Of a stretch of 64,000 bases of DNA, positions 8,970 to 17,286 are shown in pieces (positions within the stretch are counted from its first letter, which is position 1; each line of letters starts with the position of its first letter). The DNA lies in NCBI RefSeq assembly GCF_900129385.1, contig NZ_FQVO01000006.1, positions 170,434 to 234,433 of the forward strand. Reading direction: 5' to 3'. The translations under genes and the position numbers were made by a program. Source of the stretch: Chryseobacterium takakiae (GTDB lineage: Bacteria; Bacteroidota; Bacteroidia; Flavobacteriales; Weeksellaceae). Under the pieces are notes generated by a model. That model saw only the letters and a list, made by a program, of their open reading frames with translations. It was not told the origin of the DNA and did not search any database.

Positions 8970-11126
8970 ATGAAGAAAATTACAGTGGGAGCGTTATTGT
9001 TCTCGACAATGTTTGTTGGTATTAATGCCCAATCCTTAAAATCCCCGGACGGGAAGTTTGAAATGAACTTCCAGCTGAAGCAGGGAATTCCATATTATAA
9101 TCTGAAATACAATGGCAATGTAGTGGTGGAAGATTCTAAATTGGGTCTTAGATTATTTAAAGATACCGCCATCAAATTTGCTTCGGAGATTGCAAAACCC
9201 GAAGATGCCAAATTTGATTTGAACAACGGATTCACAAAAACGGAAGAAAAACGGGACGCTAAAAATGAAACCTGGCAGCCTGTTTTAGGAGAAAAGAAAA
9301 GTTACATCAACCATTATAATGAATTGGCGGTAACGCTTCATCAGGATGCAACCGACAGGAATATTGTCGTTAAATTCAGACTGTTCAATGATGGATTAGG
9401 ATTCCGGTATGAATTTCCACAACAGAAAAATCTTAATTATTTTGTAATCCGTGAGGAAGATTCAGAGATTGATTTTCCTACCGATATGAAAGCATGGTGG
9501 ATTGCAGCCGATTACGATTCTCAGGAATACCAGCCGCAAACCACTAGAATATCCGAAATTCCGGCAAGATGGCCGAATTCATTCGACAGCAACGCCTCGC
9601 AGCAAATGGTGCCTAACGCCGTTCAGTCTCCATTAATGCTGAAAAAAGAAGGTAAAGATCCTTTGTATGTCAATGTTGGGGAGGCTGCTGTTTTAAATTA
9701 TCCTGCATCTCACCTTGAAGTGGATCCTGTAAATTTTAAATTTAAAACACACTTAACTCCGGACAGACAGGGGGCAAAAGGATATATTCAGACTTCTTCT
9801 GCTTCTCCATGGCGAACAATTATCGTTTCTCCTAAAGCTGAAGAAGTATTAGCATCCAAAATGATGTTCAACCTGAATGAGCCTACAAAATATACCGATA
9901 CTTCCTACATTCACCCTACAAAATACATGGGCGTATGGTGGGAAATGATCATTGGAAAATCGCAGTGGGCCTATTCTACAGCTGAAAATGTTCATATAGG
10001 AGTAACTGATTTTTCTAAATTAACACCAAATGGAAAACATGCTGCCAATAATACGAAAGTCAAAGAATACATTGATTTTGCTGCGGCTAACGGCTTCGGA
10101 GGATTATTAATCGAAGGATGGAATGCAGGTTGGGAAGATTGGTTCGGACATTCCAAAGAATTTGTTTTCGATTTCATCACGCCTTACCCGGATTTTGATA
10201 TCAAAATGCTGAACGAATATGCGCATTCAAAAGGAATTAAGCTCATCATGCACCATGAAACTTCTGGTTCGGCCACAAACTACGAAAGATGGGCAGACAA
10301 GGCGTTCAAATTAATGAATGATTACGGCTATGATGCGGTGAAAACCGGTTATGTAGGCGATATCATACCAAGAGGAGAACATCACTATTCGCAATGGACG
10401 ATCAACCACTATTATCGAATTGCTGAGAAAGCTAATGAGTACAAAATTATGGTCAATTCCCATGAATCGGTAAGACCCGGAGGAGAAAGCAGAACCTATC
10501 CGAACTGGATTTCCGCAGAAGCAGCAAGAGGAACAGAATTTGAAGCTTTTGCAGGAAATAATCCGGACCATCAGACTATTCTTCCGTTCACGAGATGGAT
10601 GGGTGGACCAATGGATTACACGCCTGGAATTTTCCAGACGAAATTAGATTATTATTTTCCGGGAGATAAACGTTTTGTCAAAACAACACTTGCAAAGCAA
10701 TTAGCATTGTATGTAGTGATGTACATGCCGCTTCAGATGGCTGCAGATTTACCGGAGAATTATCAAAGACACATGGATGCTTTCCAGTTTATCAAAGATG
10801 TGGCTGCAGACTGGGACGATACGAAGATTTTATCTGCGGAGCCCGGAGATTATATCATTACCGCAAGAAAAGCAAAAGGTACAGAGAACTGGTTTGTGGG
10901 AGGAATTACCGATGAAAACAAACGTGAATACACTGTGGATTTTTCATTTTTAGATAAAGGTAAAAAATATGAAGCCACGATCTACGAAGACGGTAAAGAT
11001 GCAGATTATATCAACAATCCGCAGAGCTACAATATCTACAAAAAACAGATTACCAGCAAATCTAAAATTAACCTTAAAATGGTAAGAAGCGGTGGTTTTG
11101 CGATCTCAGTAAAGCCTGTACAATAA
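8970..11126 (+). CDS. GH97-family alpha-glucosidase, SusB-like
   Basis: The 718-residue secreted enzyme has a signal peptide ending near INAQ (residue 21). It carries an N-terminal beta-sandwich domain, a central (beta/alpha)8 barrel and a C-terminal beta domain, the GH97 layout. Family hallmarks are YMGVWWEMIIGKSQWAY, HHETSG, VKTGYVGDI, NSHESVRPGGE and GTEFEAF. The glutamates in the last two blocks are the expected catalytic and calcium-binding residues of the inverting SusB type. Inverting members usually act as periplasmic alpha-glucosidases on maltooligosaccharides. Location behind SusCDE supports this, although GH97 also contains retaining alpha-galactosidases. Confidence 0.93.
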   Translation: MKKITVGALLFSTMFVGINAQSLKSPDGKFEMNFQLKQGIPYYNLKYNGNVVVEDSKLGLRLFKDTAIKFASEIAKPEDAKFDLNNGFTKTEEKRDAKNETWQPVLGEKKSYINHYNELAVTLHQDATDRNIVVKFRLFNDGLGFRYEFPQQKNLNYFVIREEDSEIDFPTDMKAWWIAADYDSQEYQPQTTRISEIPARWPNSFDSNASQQMVPNAVQSPLMLKKEGKDPLYVNVGEAAVLNYPASHLEVDPVNFKFKTHLTPDRQGAKGYIQTSSASPWRTIIVSPKAEEVLASKMMFNLNEPTKYTDTSYIHPTKYMGVWWEMIIGKSQWAYSTAENVHIGVTDFSKLTPNGKHAANNTKVKEYIDFAAANGFGGLLIEGWNAGWEDWFGHSKEFVFDFITPYPDFDIKMLNEYAHSKGIKLIMHHETSGSATNYERWADKAFKLMNDYGYDAVKTGYVGDIIPRGEHHYSQWTINHYYRIAEKANEYKIMVNSHESVRPGGESRTYPNWISAEAARGTEFEAFAGNNPDHQTILPFTRWMGGPMDYTPGIFQTKLDYYFPGDKRFVKTTLAKQLALYVVMYMPLQMAADLPENYQRHMDAFQFIKDVAADWDDTKILSAEPGDYIITARKAKGTENWFVGGITDENKREYTVDFSFLDKGKKYEATIYEDGKDADYINNPQSYNIYKKQITSKSKINLKMVRSGGFAISVKPVQ

Positions 11127-11141
11127 ATATTTAACAATAAT

Positions 11142-11174
11142 AAACCTTACAGATAATATGCTGTAAGGTTTTTT
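11142..11174 (+). terminator. intrinsic terminator after the GH97 gene
   Basis: AAACCTTACAG and CTGTAAGGTTT form an 11-bp stem with an 8-nt loop, followed by a run of T. The DoxX-like gene starts 12 nt later, so readthrough or a further promoter is needed for it. Confidence 0.85.
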
Positions 11175-11185
11175 CACACAATCTT

Positions 11186-11665
11186 ATGATAGAAAAAATC
11201 TTTAAACCCATTCAGATGCCATTTTGGTGGCAGGATCTGCTGTTGGCTATTCCTAGAATAGTGTGCGGATATTTACTTACGGTTGACTTCGGAGCAGCAA
11301 AATTTGGCTTACCCTGGTCTCCTGAAGATAACAATTTAAAATTTTTTGAAGTTGCTTATTGGTTTCCGAATGACGTTGCTGAATATGGAGGTATTTTCAA
11401 CATGTTCCCGGCATTTTTTGCCTGGATGGGTGCTTTCAGTGAAGGAGTTGGCGGAATTTTTTTATTGTTAGGATTATTTACAAGACCTTTTGCTGTACTT
11501 ATTTTTATAACCATGTTTGTCGCTGTATTCTTTCAGCAGTTTAATCAGGGTATGTGGAATATGCTTCCTGCGATGGGCATTATGTGGGTGAATTTATTTT
11601 ACATTATTTTAGGTTCAGGAAGATTTGGTTTAGATGATGTAATTGCTAAAAAAACAAAAAGATGA
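11186..11665 (+). CDS. DoxX-family membrane protein
   Basis: The 159-residue product has about four transmembrane segments and the DoxX-type pattern of a GxFLLLGLFTRPFA block around residue 90-105. Family members are small inner-membrane proteins of poorly known function, some linked to redox or quinone chemistry. The stop codon overlaps the start of the next gene in an ATGA arrangement, so translation of the two is likely coupled. Why it sits in a starch locus is unclear. Confidence 0.85.
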   Translation: MIEKIFKPIQMPFWWQDLLLAIPRIVCGYLLTVDFGAAKFGLPWSPEDNNLKFFEVAYWFPNDVAEYGGIFNMFPAFFAWMGAFSEGVGGIFLLLGLFTRPFAVLIFITMFVAVFFQQFNQGMWNMLPAMGIMWVNLFYIILGSGRFGLDDVIAKKTKR

Positions 11666-12015
11666 AAAAACTACTTTTTTTAATAACATGTTGTTTTATA
11701 TTGACGGGCTGCGTTCAGAAAGCTTATAAGCAAACTGTAATTTATACACTAAAGGTTCCTGTACAGGAAGAAATTAAATCCGTTGGAATCAGAGGAAATG
11801 ACCAGCCTTTAAGTTGGGATCAGGATACTGAACTTAAAAAGATCAATAACAGCGATTTGTACCAGACAAAAGTTACATTTATAACCGGATATAAATTCAC
11901 TGAAGTAAAGTTTACAGTAAATGGAAAGTATGAGCTCCAAAACATGCCTAATAGAAGAGTTGAATTCAAAAATTCAGGAGTAACACACTATAATGCGGTG
12001 TTTAATGAGCCTTAA
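11662..12015 (+). CDS. small lipoprotein, possibly with a starch-binding-type fold
   Basis: The 117-residue protein starts with a lipoprotein signal and Cys17 (LTGC). The remainder is predicted to be all beta. A segment with SVGIRGNDQPLSWDQD near residue 40 and KFTVNGKYELQNMPNRRVEF near residue 85 resembles CBM20-like modules, which have a similar order of glycine, tryptophan and Asn-rich loops. This is a fold-level impression, not a firm assignment. The gene overlaps the DoxX-like gene by 4 bp and lies 20 bp ahead of the GH13 gene. Confidence 0.7.
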   Translation: MKKLLFLITCCFILTGCVQKAYKQTVIYTLKVPVQEEIKSVGIRGNDQPLSWDQDTELKKINNSDLYQTKVTFITGYKFTEVKFTVNGKYELQNMPNRRVEFKNSGVTHYNAVFNEP

Positions 12016-12035
12016 AATATATAAATTATTAAATT

Positions 12036-13889
12036 ATGTCTCAAAACCTTATCTACATTATTGCGCTTTTTGCGTCAACACATTTTTTTTCTCAGATTCA
12101 GAAAGTAGAACCTGCATTCTGGTGGAAAGGAATGAAAAACCCCGAACTCCAGATTCTTGTTTATGGAAAGGATATTGCCAAAAACGAAATTGAACTTTCA
12201 GACGGAGTTCAGATTAAGGATATTCAAAAAGTTGAAAATCCAAACTATGTTTTTGTAACCGTTAATATCAGTGAAATTAATGTTCCGAAATTTAAAATAA
12301 ATACTAGAAAAGGCAAAAAAATCACCAGCTCTTATACCTATGAATTAAAGCAGAGAAATCCAAATTCTGCCAACAGAGAATCGTACACGTCAAAAGATGT
12401 AATGTACCTTATTATGCCGGATCGTTTTGCGAACGGCGATGAAAAAAACGATTCCAGTCCGAATTTAATCGAAAAAGCAAACAGGAATCTTCCTAACGGT
12501 CGTCACGGCGGTGATTTACGCGGGATCATCAATAATTTAGACTATATTCAGAATCTTGGAGCAACTGCGGTTTGGCTTACTCCTGTGAATGAAGACAATG
12601 AAAAAGTATATTCTTACCACGGATATGCGCAGACCGATTTATATAAAATAGACGAACGTTACGGAACCAACGAAGAGTATAAAGAGCTTTCCCAAAAATT
12701 AAATCAGAGAAATATGAAGCTCGTGATGGATTATGTAACCAATCACTGGGGAGTTTCACATTGGATGATCAAAGATCTGCCAACAAAAGACTGGATTCAC
12801 TGGTTCGAAGATGGGGAAAATGGTTTTAAGCGCTCTAATTACAAAACCACTACTCAGTTCGACACGAACGCTGCCGACATTGATAAAAAACTGGCCTTGG
12901 ATGGTTGGTTTGATACCACAATGCCGGATATTAACCAAAAAAATCCTTTAGTTTTAAAGTATCTGATACAAAATGCAGTCTGGTGGATAGAGTATGCCGA
13001 ATTAGGCGGTTTTCGTGTAGACACCTATCCTTACAACGACAAAGAAGCGATGGCAAAATGGGCAAAAGCGATTACCGATGAATATCCCAACTTCAATATC
13101 GTTGGCGAAGCATGGCTGTATTCCACTGCGCATATTGCGGCGTGGCAAAAAGATTCTAAAGTAGGGGAAGCGGCACATTACAATTCAAATCTGCCTTCTG
13201 TAATGGATTTCACCCTTTATTCCGACCTTCCGAAAGCATTAAAAGAGAAAGAAGGCTGGGATGGCGGAATGGTAAAGTTATATAATGTTTTTACAAGCGA
13301 TTTTCTATATCCGAATATCAATAATCTCCTTGTCTTTTTCGAAAATCATGACACAGAAAGATTTAACGAAATTTTCAATGGAAGTCCGGCAGAATACAAA
13401 CTGGCAATGACTTTAATCTCGACAGTTCGGGGAATTCCACAGCTTTATTATGGTTCGGAAGTCGGGATGCGGGGTGACAAAAACAAAGGCGGGGACGCAG
13501 ATATCCGGCGAGATTTTCCGGGCGGATGGAAATCAGATAAAATCAACGCTTTTAATCCCTCGTTACAGACTTCAGAACAAAAAGAATTTTATCAGTTTAC
13601 TCAGAAGCTGCTAAACTGGAGAAAGGGCAAGGATGTAATTCACACAGGAAGAACCAAAAATTTCGTTCCGCAGAATAATGTTTTTGTGTATTTTAGGTAT
13701 AACGATAATGAAAGCGTAATGATTATTTTAAATAATAATGAAGCAGAGCAGGCAATTGATGTTAAACATTTCGCAGAATCTTTGAATGGTTTTTCAAAAG
13801 GAAAAGACGTGATTTCCGGCAAAGAATTTTCAGTAAAAGAAAACTTTAAAATTCCAGCAAAATCGTCAATGGTTATTGAATTAAATTGA
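12036..13889 (+). CDS. GH13-family secreted amylase / neopullulanase-like enzyme
   Basis: The 617-residue enzyme has a short signal peptide (cleavage near FFSQ, residue 20). An N-terminal cyclomaltodextrinase-type beta domain covers about residues 22-110, followed by the catalytic barrel and a C-terminal beta domain. All four GH13 regions are visible: DYVTNHWG, GFRVDTYPY with nucleophile Asp329, GEAW with acid/base Glu358, and FFENHDTERF with Asp439. The layout matches SusA-type periplasmic neopullulanases that cut imported maltooligosaccharides. It is the main endo-acting enzyme of the locus. Confidence 0.95.
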   Translation: MSQNLIYIIALFASTHFFSQIQKVEPAFWWKGMKNPELQILVYGKDIAKNEIELSDGVQIKDIQKVENPNYVFVTVNISEINVPKFKINTRKGKKITSSYTYELKQRNPNSANRESYTSKDVMYLIMPDRFANGDEKNDSSPNLIEKANRNLPNGRHGGDLRGIINNLDYIQNLGATAVWLTPVNEDNEKVYSYHGYAQTDLYKIDERYGTNEEYKELSQKLNQRNMKLVMDYVTNHWGVSHWMIKDLPTKDWIHWFEDGENGFKRSNYKTTTQFDTNAADIDKKLALDGWFDTTMPDINQKNPLVLKYLIQNAVWWIEYAELGGFRVDTYPYNDKEAMAKWAKAITDEYPNFNIVGEAWLYSTAHIAAWQKDSKVGEAAHYNSNLPSVMDFTLYSDLPKALKEKEGWDGGMVKLYNVFTSDFLYPNINNLLVFFENHDTERFNEIFNGSPAEYKLAMTLISTVRGIPQLYYGSEVGMRGDKNKGGDADIRRDFPGGWKSDKINAFNPSLQTSEQKEFYQFTQKLLNWRKGKDVIHTGRTKNFVPQNNVFVYFRYNDNESVMIILNNNEAEQAIDVKHFAESLNGFSKGKDVISGKEFSVKENFKIPAKSSMVIELN

Positions 13890-13927
13890 ATGGAAAAATA
13901 GAGATCCTGATACTAAAAATAAGTAAC

Positions 13928-13960
13928 AAACCTAACAGGTTTCTAAAACCTGTTAGGTTT
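13928..13960. repeat. double palindrome (REP-like) between GH13 and the next gene
   Basis: AAACCT-AAC-AGGTTT at 13928-13942 and AAACCT-GTT-AGGTTT at 13946-13960 are separated by 3 nt and are reverse complements of each other. It has the same two-palindrome design as the unit at 966-998 but a different core. The full unit could also fold as one long hairpin and slow transcription. Confidence 0.75.
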
Positions 13961-13987
13961 AAATAAGATTATTCAAAACAATCAAAC

Positions 13988-14500
13988 ATGAAAAAAACAA
14001 CAATATTCTTCACGCTTTTTCTAATTATATTCAGCTGTACAACTATTTCTGCTCAAAAAAAATTTGAAGATGAGAAAAAAGAAATCGGAATGATGCTCGA
14101 TGGATTCAATGTCGCTGCAGCAAAGGCAGATTTTAACACTTATTTCAACTACTTTGCTGAAGAATCAACCTTTATAGGGACCGATGCCACCGAAGTTTGG
14201 GACAAAAAAGCCTTTATGAGCTGGGCCAAGCCTTATTTCGACAAAAACAAAACCTGGAATTTCACTTCGTTGAAAAGAAATATCTATTTTAGTAAAGATG
14301 GGAAATTGGCTTGGTTTGATGAGCTGCTGGACACGCAAATGAAAATCTGCCGTGGCTCCGGTGTTGTTGAAAAAATAAACGGACAGTGGAAAGTGAAACA
14401 ATACGTTCTTTCCGTAACGGTTCCGAATGAGGTAGTAGATAAAGTGGTGGAAATTAAAGCGCCGATCGAAGATATATTAATTCAAAAAATGAAGCAATAA
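13988..14500 (+). CDS. secreted NTF2/SnoaL-like protein
   Basis: The 170-residue product has a signal peptide ending near ISAQ (residue 22); a Cys at residue 17 is a possible alternative lipobox. The mature part has the NTF2-like pattern: a first helix (MMLDGFNVAAAKADFNTYFNYF), an early beta strand with STFIGTDATEVW, then a curved sheet ending with INGQWKVKQYVLSVTVPN. Members of this fold are often enzymes or binding proteins; the ligand here is unknown. The stop codon shares one base with the ATG of the transporter gene, so the pair is translationally linked. Confidence 0.8.
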   Translation: MKKTTIFFTLFLIIFSCTTISAQKKFEDEKKEIGMMLDGFNVAAAKADFNTYFNYFAEESTFIGTDATEVWDKKAFMSWAKPYFDKNKTWNFTSLKRNIYFSKDGKLAWFDELLDTQMKICRGSGVVEKINGQWKVKQYVLSVTVPNEVVDKVVEIKAPIEDILIQKMKQ

Positions 14501-15918
14501 TGGCAGAGATGATAGGGAAATCCGATAAAAATAAATGGGGTAAAGTGAAAAAGCCGGAGTTGTCAATGCTTCAGATTATCAATATGAGCATGGGATTCCT
14601 GGGAATTCAGATGGCTTTTGGTCTGCAAAACGGAAACGCAAGCCGGATTTTGGCTAATTTCGGGGCAGATGTTCATGAATTATCATGGTTCTGGCTGGTT
14701 GCTCCGGTTACCGGTTTAATTGTTCAGCCGATCATCGGCCACATGGGAGACAATACCTGGAGCCCGCTCGGAAGAAGAAAACCATATTTTTTAATGGGGG
14801 CAGTTCTGTGTGCAATCGGATTGGTAATGCTTCCGAATGCTGCTTCTGCAACGCAGATGATGGCTGCAAATGTTTTATTGATGGCCGTAATTTTCCTTGC
14901 CATGATGGATGCTTCCATCAATGTGGCTATGGAACCTTTCCGTGCCTTAGTAGGAGATATGTTGCCGAAACATCAGGCAACCATTGGATTTTCAGTGCAG
15001 ACGATTCTCATTGGAATCGGAGCGGTAATCGGTTCAGACCTTCCCGGTTGGCTCACGAAATTGGGCGTTTCCAATGAAGCACCGAAAGGATTTGTAGCGG
15101 ATAACGTCATTTATTCTTTCTATATCGGTGCGGCAGTTCTTCTCATATCGATTTTATATACGATTATTACCACCAGAGAATACTCACCGGAAGAGTTTGC
15201 CTCATTTGAAGGCGGAAAAGAAATTGTTGAAGAAAAATCTAAACTTTCTGATATCTTTAAAGATTTTGCAAATGTACCTTCTCAAATGAAAAAATTAGGA
15301 GTTGTACAGTTCTTTTCCTGGTTTGCCCTGTTTACGATGTGGGTTTTTACAACAAGTGCTTTAGCAACGCATCATTTCGGACTGTCACCTGATGATACTC
15401 ATTCTGCGGAATTTAATAGAGCCGGAGACTTAACGGGAAGCCTGTTCGGAAGTTATAATTTCTACGCCATTTTCTTTGCGTTTGCTTTAACACCGATTGC
15501 AAAATTTATAGGCAAAAAACAAACACATGCATTAGCGTTGACTTGTGGTGGACTGGGATTGATTGCAATGTATTTTATTAAAGATATTCATTATTTGTGG
15601 ATTTCAATGGTCGGACTTGGATTTGCCTGGGCAAGTATTTTAGCCATGCCTTATGCGATGCTGATCGATTCTATTCCGCAAAAGAAAATGGGAGTTTATA
15701 TGGGAATTTTCAACTTCTTTATTGTCATTCCACAGATCATCAACGGACTTTTCGGAGGACCTATCGTAAGTGGAGTCTTTGGTAAAATGGCCATCGATTA
15801 TATTGTAGTTGGAGGTGCCTGTATGTTATTGGGAGCTGTTCTAACAATGATTTTTGTTAAATCCGAAGATGAAACGCCAAAAGAAATTGAAGAAGAAATT
15901 CAGCAGGTACATTTCTGA
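14500..15918 (+). CDS. SLC45-like MFS sugar transporter, probably for maltose or maltodextrin
   Basis: The 472-residue protein has about 12 transmembrane segments. It carries the MFS loop motif in the form GHMGDNTWSPLGRRKPY near residue 85-101, which is typical of the SLC45 / glycoside-proton symporter group. A central cytoplasmic loop of about 40 residues is rich in Glu and Lys, and the C-terminus is acidic. In starch loci of Flavobacteriia such proteins move maltose across the inner membrane. It is the last gene of the starch cluster. The substrate is inferred from context. Confidence 0.88.
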   Translation: MAEMIGKSDKNKWGKVKKPELSMLQIINMSMGFLGIQMAFGLQNGNASRILANFGADVHELSWFWLVAPVTGLIVQPIIGHMGDNTWSPLGRRKPYFLMGAVLCAIGLVMLPNAASATQMMAANVLLMAVIFLAMMDASINVAMEPFRALVGDMLPKHQATIGFSVQTILIGIGAVIGSDLPGWLTKLGVSNEAPKGFVADNVIYSFYIGAAVLLISILYTIITTREYSPEEFASFEGGKEIVEEKSKLSDIFKDFANVPSQMKKLGVVQFFSWFALFTMWVFTTSALATHHFGLSPDDTHSAEFNRAGDLTGSLFGSYNFYAIFFAFALTPIAKFIGKKQTHALALTCGGLGLIAMYFIKDIHYLWISMVGLGFAWASILAMPYAMLIDSIPQKKMGVYMGIFNFFIVIPQIINGLFGGPIVSGVFGKMAIDYIVVGGACMLLGAVLTMIFVKSEDETPKEIEEEIQQVHF

Positions 15919-16191
15919 TAAAAAGGAACTTTTTTCCTGAATGATATTTGGTCAATATTTTACGGACTTATCATTCAAAACTGTAAAAGAGTCGGTGGAT
16001 TTAAGATAAAGCGCCATGTCCGGGAATGTAGATGAATTTTTAGACATCGTATTTTTGTCATATTTTAAGTTTTGATATTCAGTAGGTTATTTGTTGTTTT
16101 TATGGTAATGAATATCGTAGAAAGTTTTATTTTTAATAGTATTTCAAAAGAATTTTTATGAAAAATTAAATACATGTAAAAATTAGTTTAT
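15919..16191. other. intergenic region between the starch locus and the ilv leader
   Basis: A GGAA/TTCC hairpin with a T-rich loop at about 15921-15937 may terminate the transporter transcript but is weak. A perfect 9-bp inverted repeat follows (TGAATGATA at 15938-15946, TATCATTCA at 15969-15977). The rest is AT-rich with no coding frame and leads into the ilv promoter. Confidence 0.5.
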
Positions 16192-16199
16192 TACATTTG
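16192..16199 (+). promoter_or_regulatory. -7 promoter box of the ilv operon
   Basis: TACATTTG matches TAnnTTTG fully. Transcription would start about 16203-16206, roughly 15-18 nt ahead of the leader peptide start codon at 16221. No TTG lies at the expected upstream distance. Confidence 0.7.
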
Positions 16200-16220
16200 C
16201 ATCATTAAAATACAAGCACA

Positions 16221-16274
16221 TGTATAACTCAATTATTATTCTTGTCATTCTTATTATTATCGGATTCCGGTGAT
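16221..16274 (+). CDS. ilv leader peptide, 17 residues with ten consecutive Ile/Leu/Val codons
   Basis: ATG at 16221 opens a frame that reads MYNSIIILVILIIIGFR and stops at TGA 16272-16274. Residues 5-14 are seven Ile, two Leu and one Val with no other residue between. This is the signature of a ribosome-mediated attenuation leader: scarcity of charged Ile, Leu or Val tRNA stalls the ribosome within it. A promoter box lies just upstream, and an antiterminator/terminator pair lies just downstream. The structural genes ilvEDBNC for these amino acids follow. Confidence 0.92.
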
Positions 16275-16275
16275 G

Positions 16276-16323
16276 AGTAATGGCTTGTGATAATTTTATT
16301 GAAACAATACCAAACCATTCTCA
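16276..16323 (+). promoter_or_regulatory. predicted ilv antiterminator pairing
   Basis: GAGTAATGG at 16276-16284 can pair with CCATTCTC at 16316-16323 with one bulged base. The second segment is also the 5' arm of the terminator, so the two structures exclude each other. The first segment lies directly behind the leader stop codon. It would be covered by a ribosome that reaches the stop, and free when a ribosome stalls on the Ile/Leu/Val codons. Confidence 0.75.
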
Positions 16324-16343
16324 TCTACGAGGATGGTTTTTTG
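16313..16343 (+). terminator. ilv attenuator terminator
   Basis: AAACCATTCTC (16313-16323) pairs with GAGGATGGTTT (16330-16340) with one wobble pair and a 6-nt loop, followed by six T. It lies 41 nt ahead of ilvE and behind the leader peptide, the expected position of an attenuator. Confidence 0.88.
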
Positions 16344-16383
16344 CTTAACAGATGTGCCAAAGTAAAATTAAAAACGATATAGA

Positions 16384-17286
16384 ATGTATTACAATGACAA
16401 GACTATTCTCTTCTACGATGGAGAATATGTGAAAGCAAAAGAAGCAAAGACCGATTTGTACGGTCAATCATTACATTACGGATATGCGGTTTTTGAAGGT
16501 ATTAAATCCTACAAAACAGCCAATGGAACCAAAATTTTTAAAGCCAAAGAACATTATGAAAGATTGATAAAATCAGCGGAAGCCATGCATATACCGTTCA
16601 GTTATTCAACCCGTGAAATGATTGATGTTACTTATAAATTGTTGGAAATAAATAATTTAAGTAACGCTTATATCCGCCCCTTAGTTATCTGTTCCCCCAA
16701 TATGTCCCTTTCAAAAGGACAGAAAAGCTACCTTGTTATTGAAGCTTGGAACTGGGATAATGGTTATCTGGCAAATAAGCTGAGAATTATGACGTCTTCC
16801 TTTCAGCGCCCCAACCCGAAAGCATTTAAAATTGAAGCTAAAGTGAGCGGACATTACGTAAATTCTATTCTGGCAAGTCAGGAAGCGAAAGATAAAGGAT
16901 TTGATGAAGCACTTGTTCTGGACGAAAATGGAAATGTAGCAGAAAGCTCCGGCGCAAATGTATTCTATGAAAAAGACGGAAAACTATATACTCCTCAAAA
17001 AGGAAACATCTTGCCCGGTATTACAAGAGCTACAGTTTTTGAAATATGTAATCAGTTAGGGATTTCATACGAAGAAAAATTATTTACACCGCAGGAAATG
17101 CAGGGCGCAGATGCCGCATTTTTCTGTGGAACAGCAGCAGAAATTGTCGCTGTAGAATCTTTGAATGATATTCCTTTCAGAATGAATTGGGAAGACAGTT
17201 TATCAGCTAAAATTCAGCAGGCTTACCGTCACTTGGTAGTGGAAGAAAATTATTCATACCTGAAATCAAGCTTACAAAATGTGTAA
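16384..17286 (+). CDS. ilvE: branched-chain amino acid aminotransferase
   Basis: IlvE carries out the last step of Ile, Leu and Val synthesis, moving an amino group from glutamate to the 2-oxo acids. The 300-residue protein is a fold type IV PLP enzyme. Visible family features are the early [15 protein letters not shown] block, the PLP lysine Lys153 in [11 protein letters not shown], and the phosphate-loop region [11 protein letters not shown] followed by GILPGITR-like [12 protein letters not shown]. The 3' end overlaps ilvD by 8 bp. It is the first structural gene after the attenuator. Confidence 0.95.
   Translation: MYYNDKTILFYDGEYVKAKEAKTDLYGQSLHYGYAVFEGIKSYKTANGTKIFKAKEHYERLIKSAEAMHIPFSYSTREMIDVTYKLLEINNLSNAYIRPLVICSPNMSLSKGQKSYLVIEAWNWDNGYLANKLRIMTSSFQRPNPKAFKIEAKVSGHYVNSILASQEAKDKGFDEALVLDENGNVAESSGANVFYEKDGKLYTPQKGNILPGITRATVFEICNQLGISYEEKLFTPQEMQGADAAFFCGTAAEIVAVESLNDIPFRMNWEDSLSAKIQQAYRHLVVEENYSYLKSSLQNV

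Noticed and set aside
14685..15077. 130-codon forward frame inside the sugar transporter gene
   Set aside because: It is Cys-rich in an alternative frame of a well-conserved transporter.
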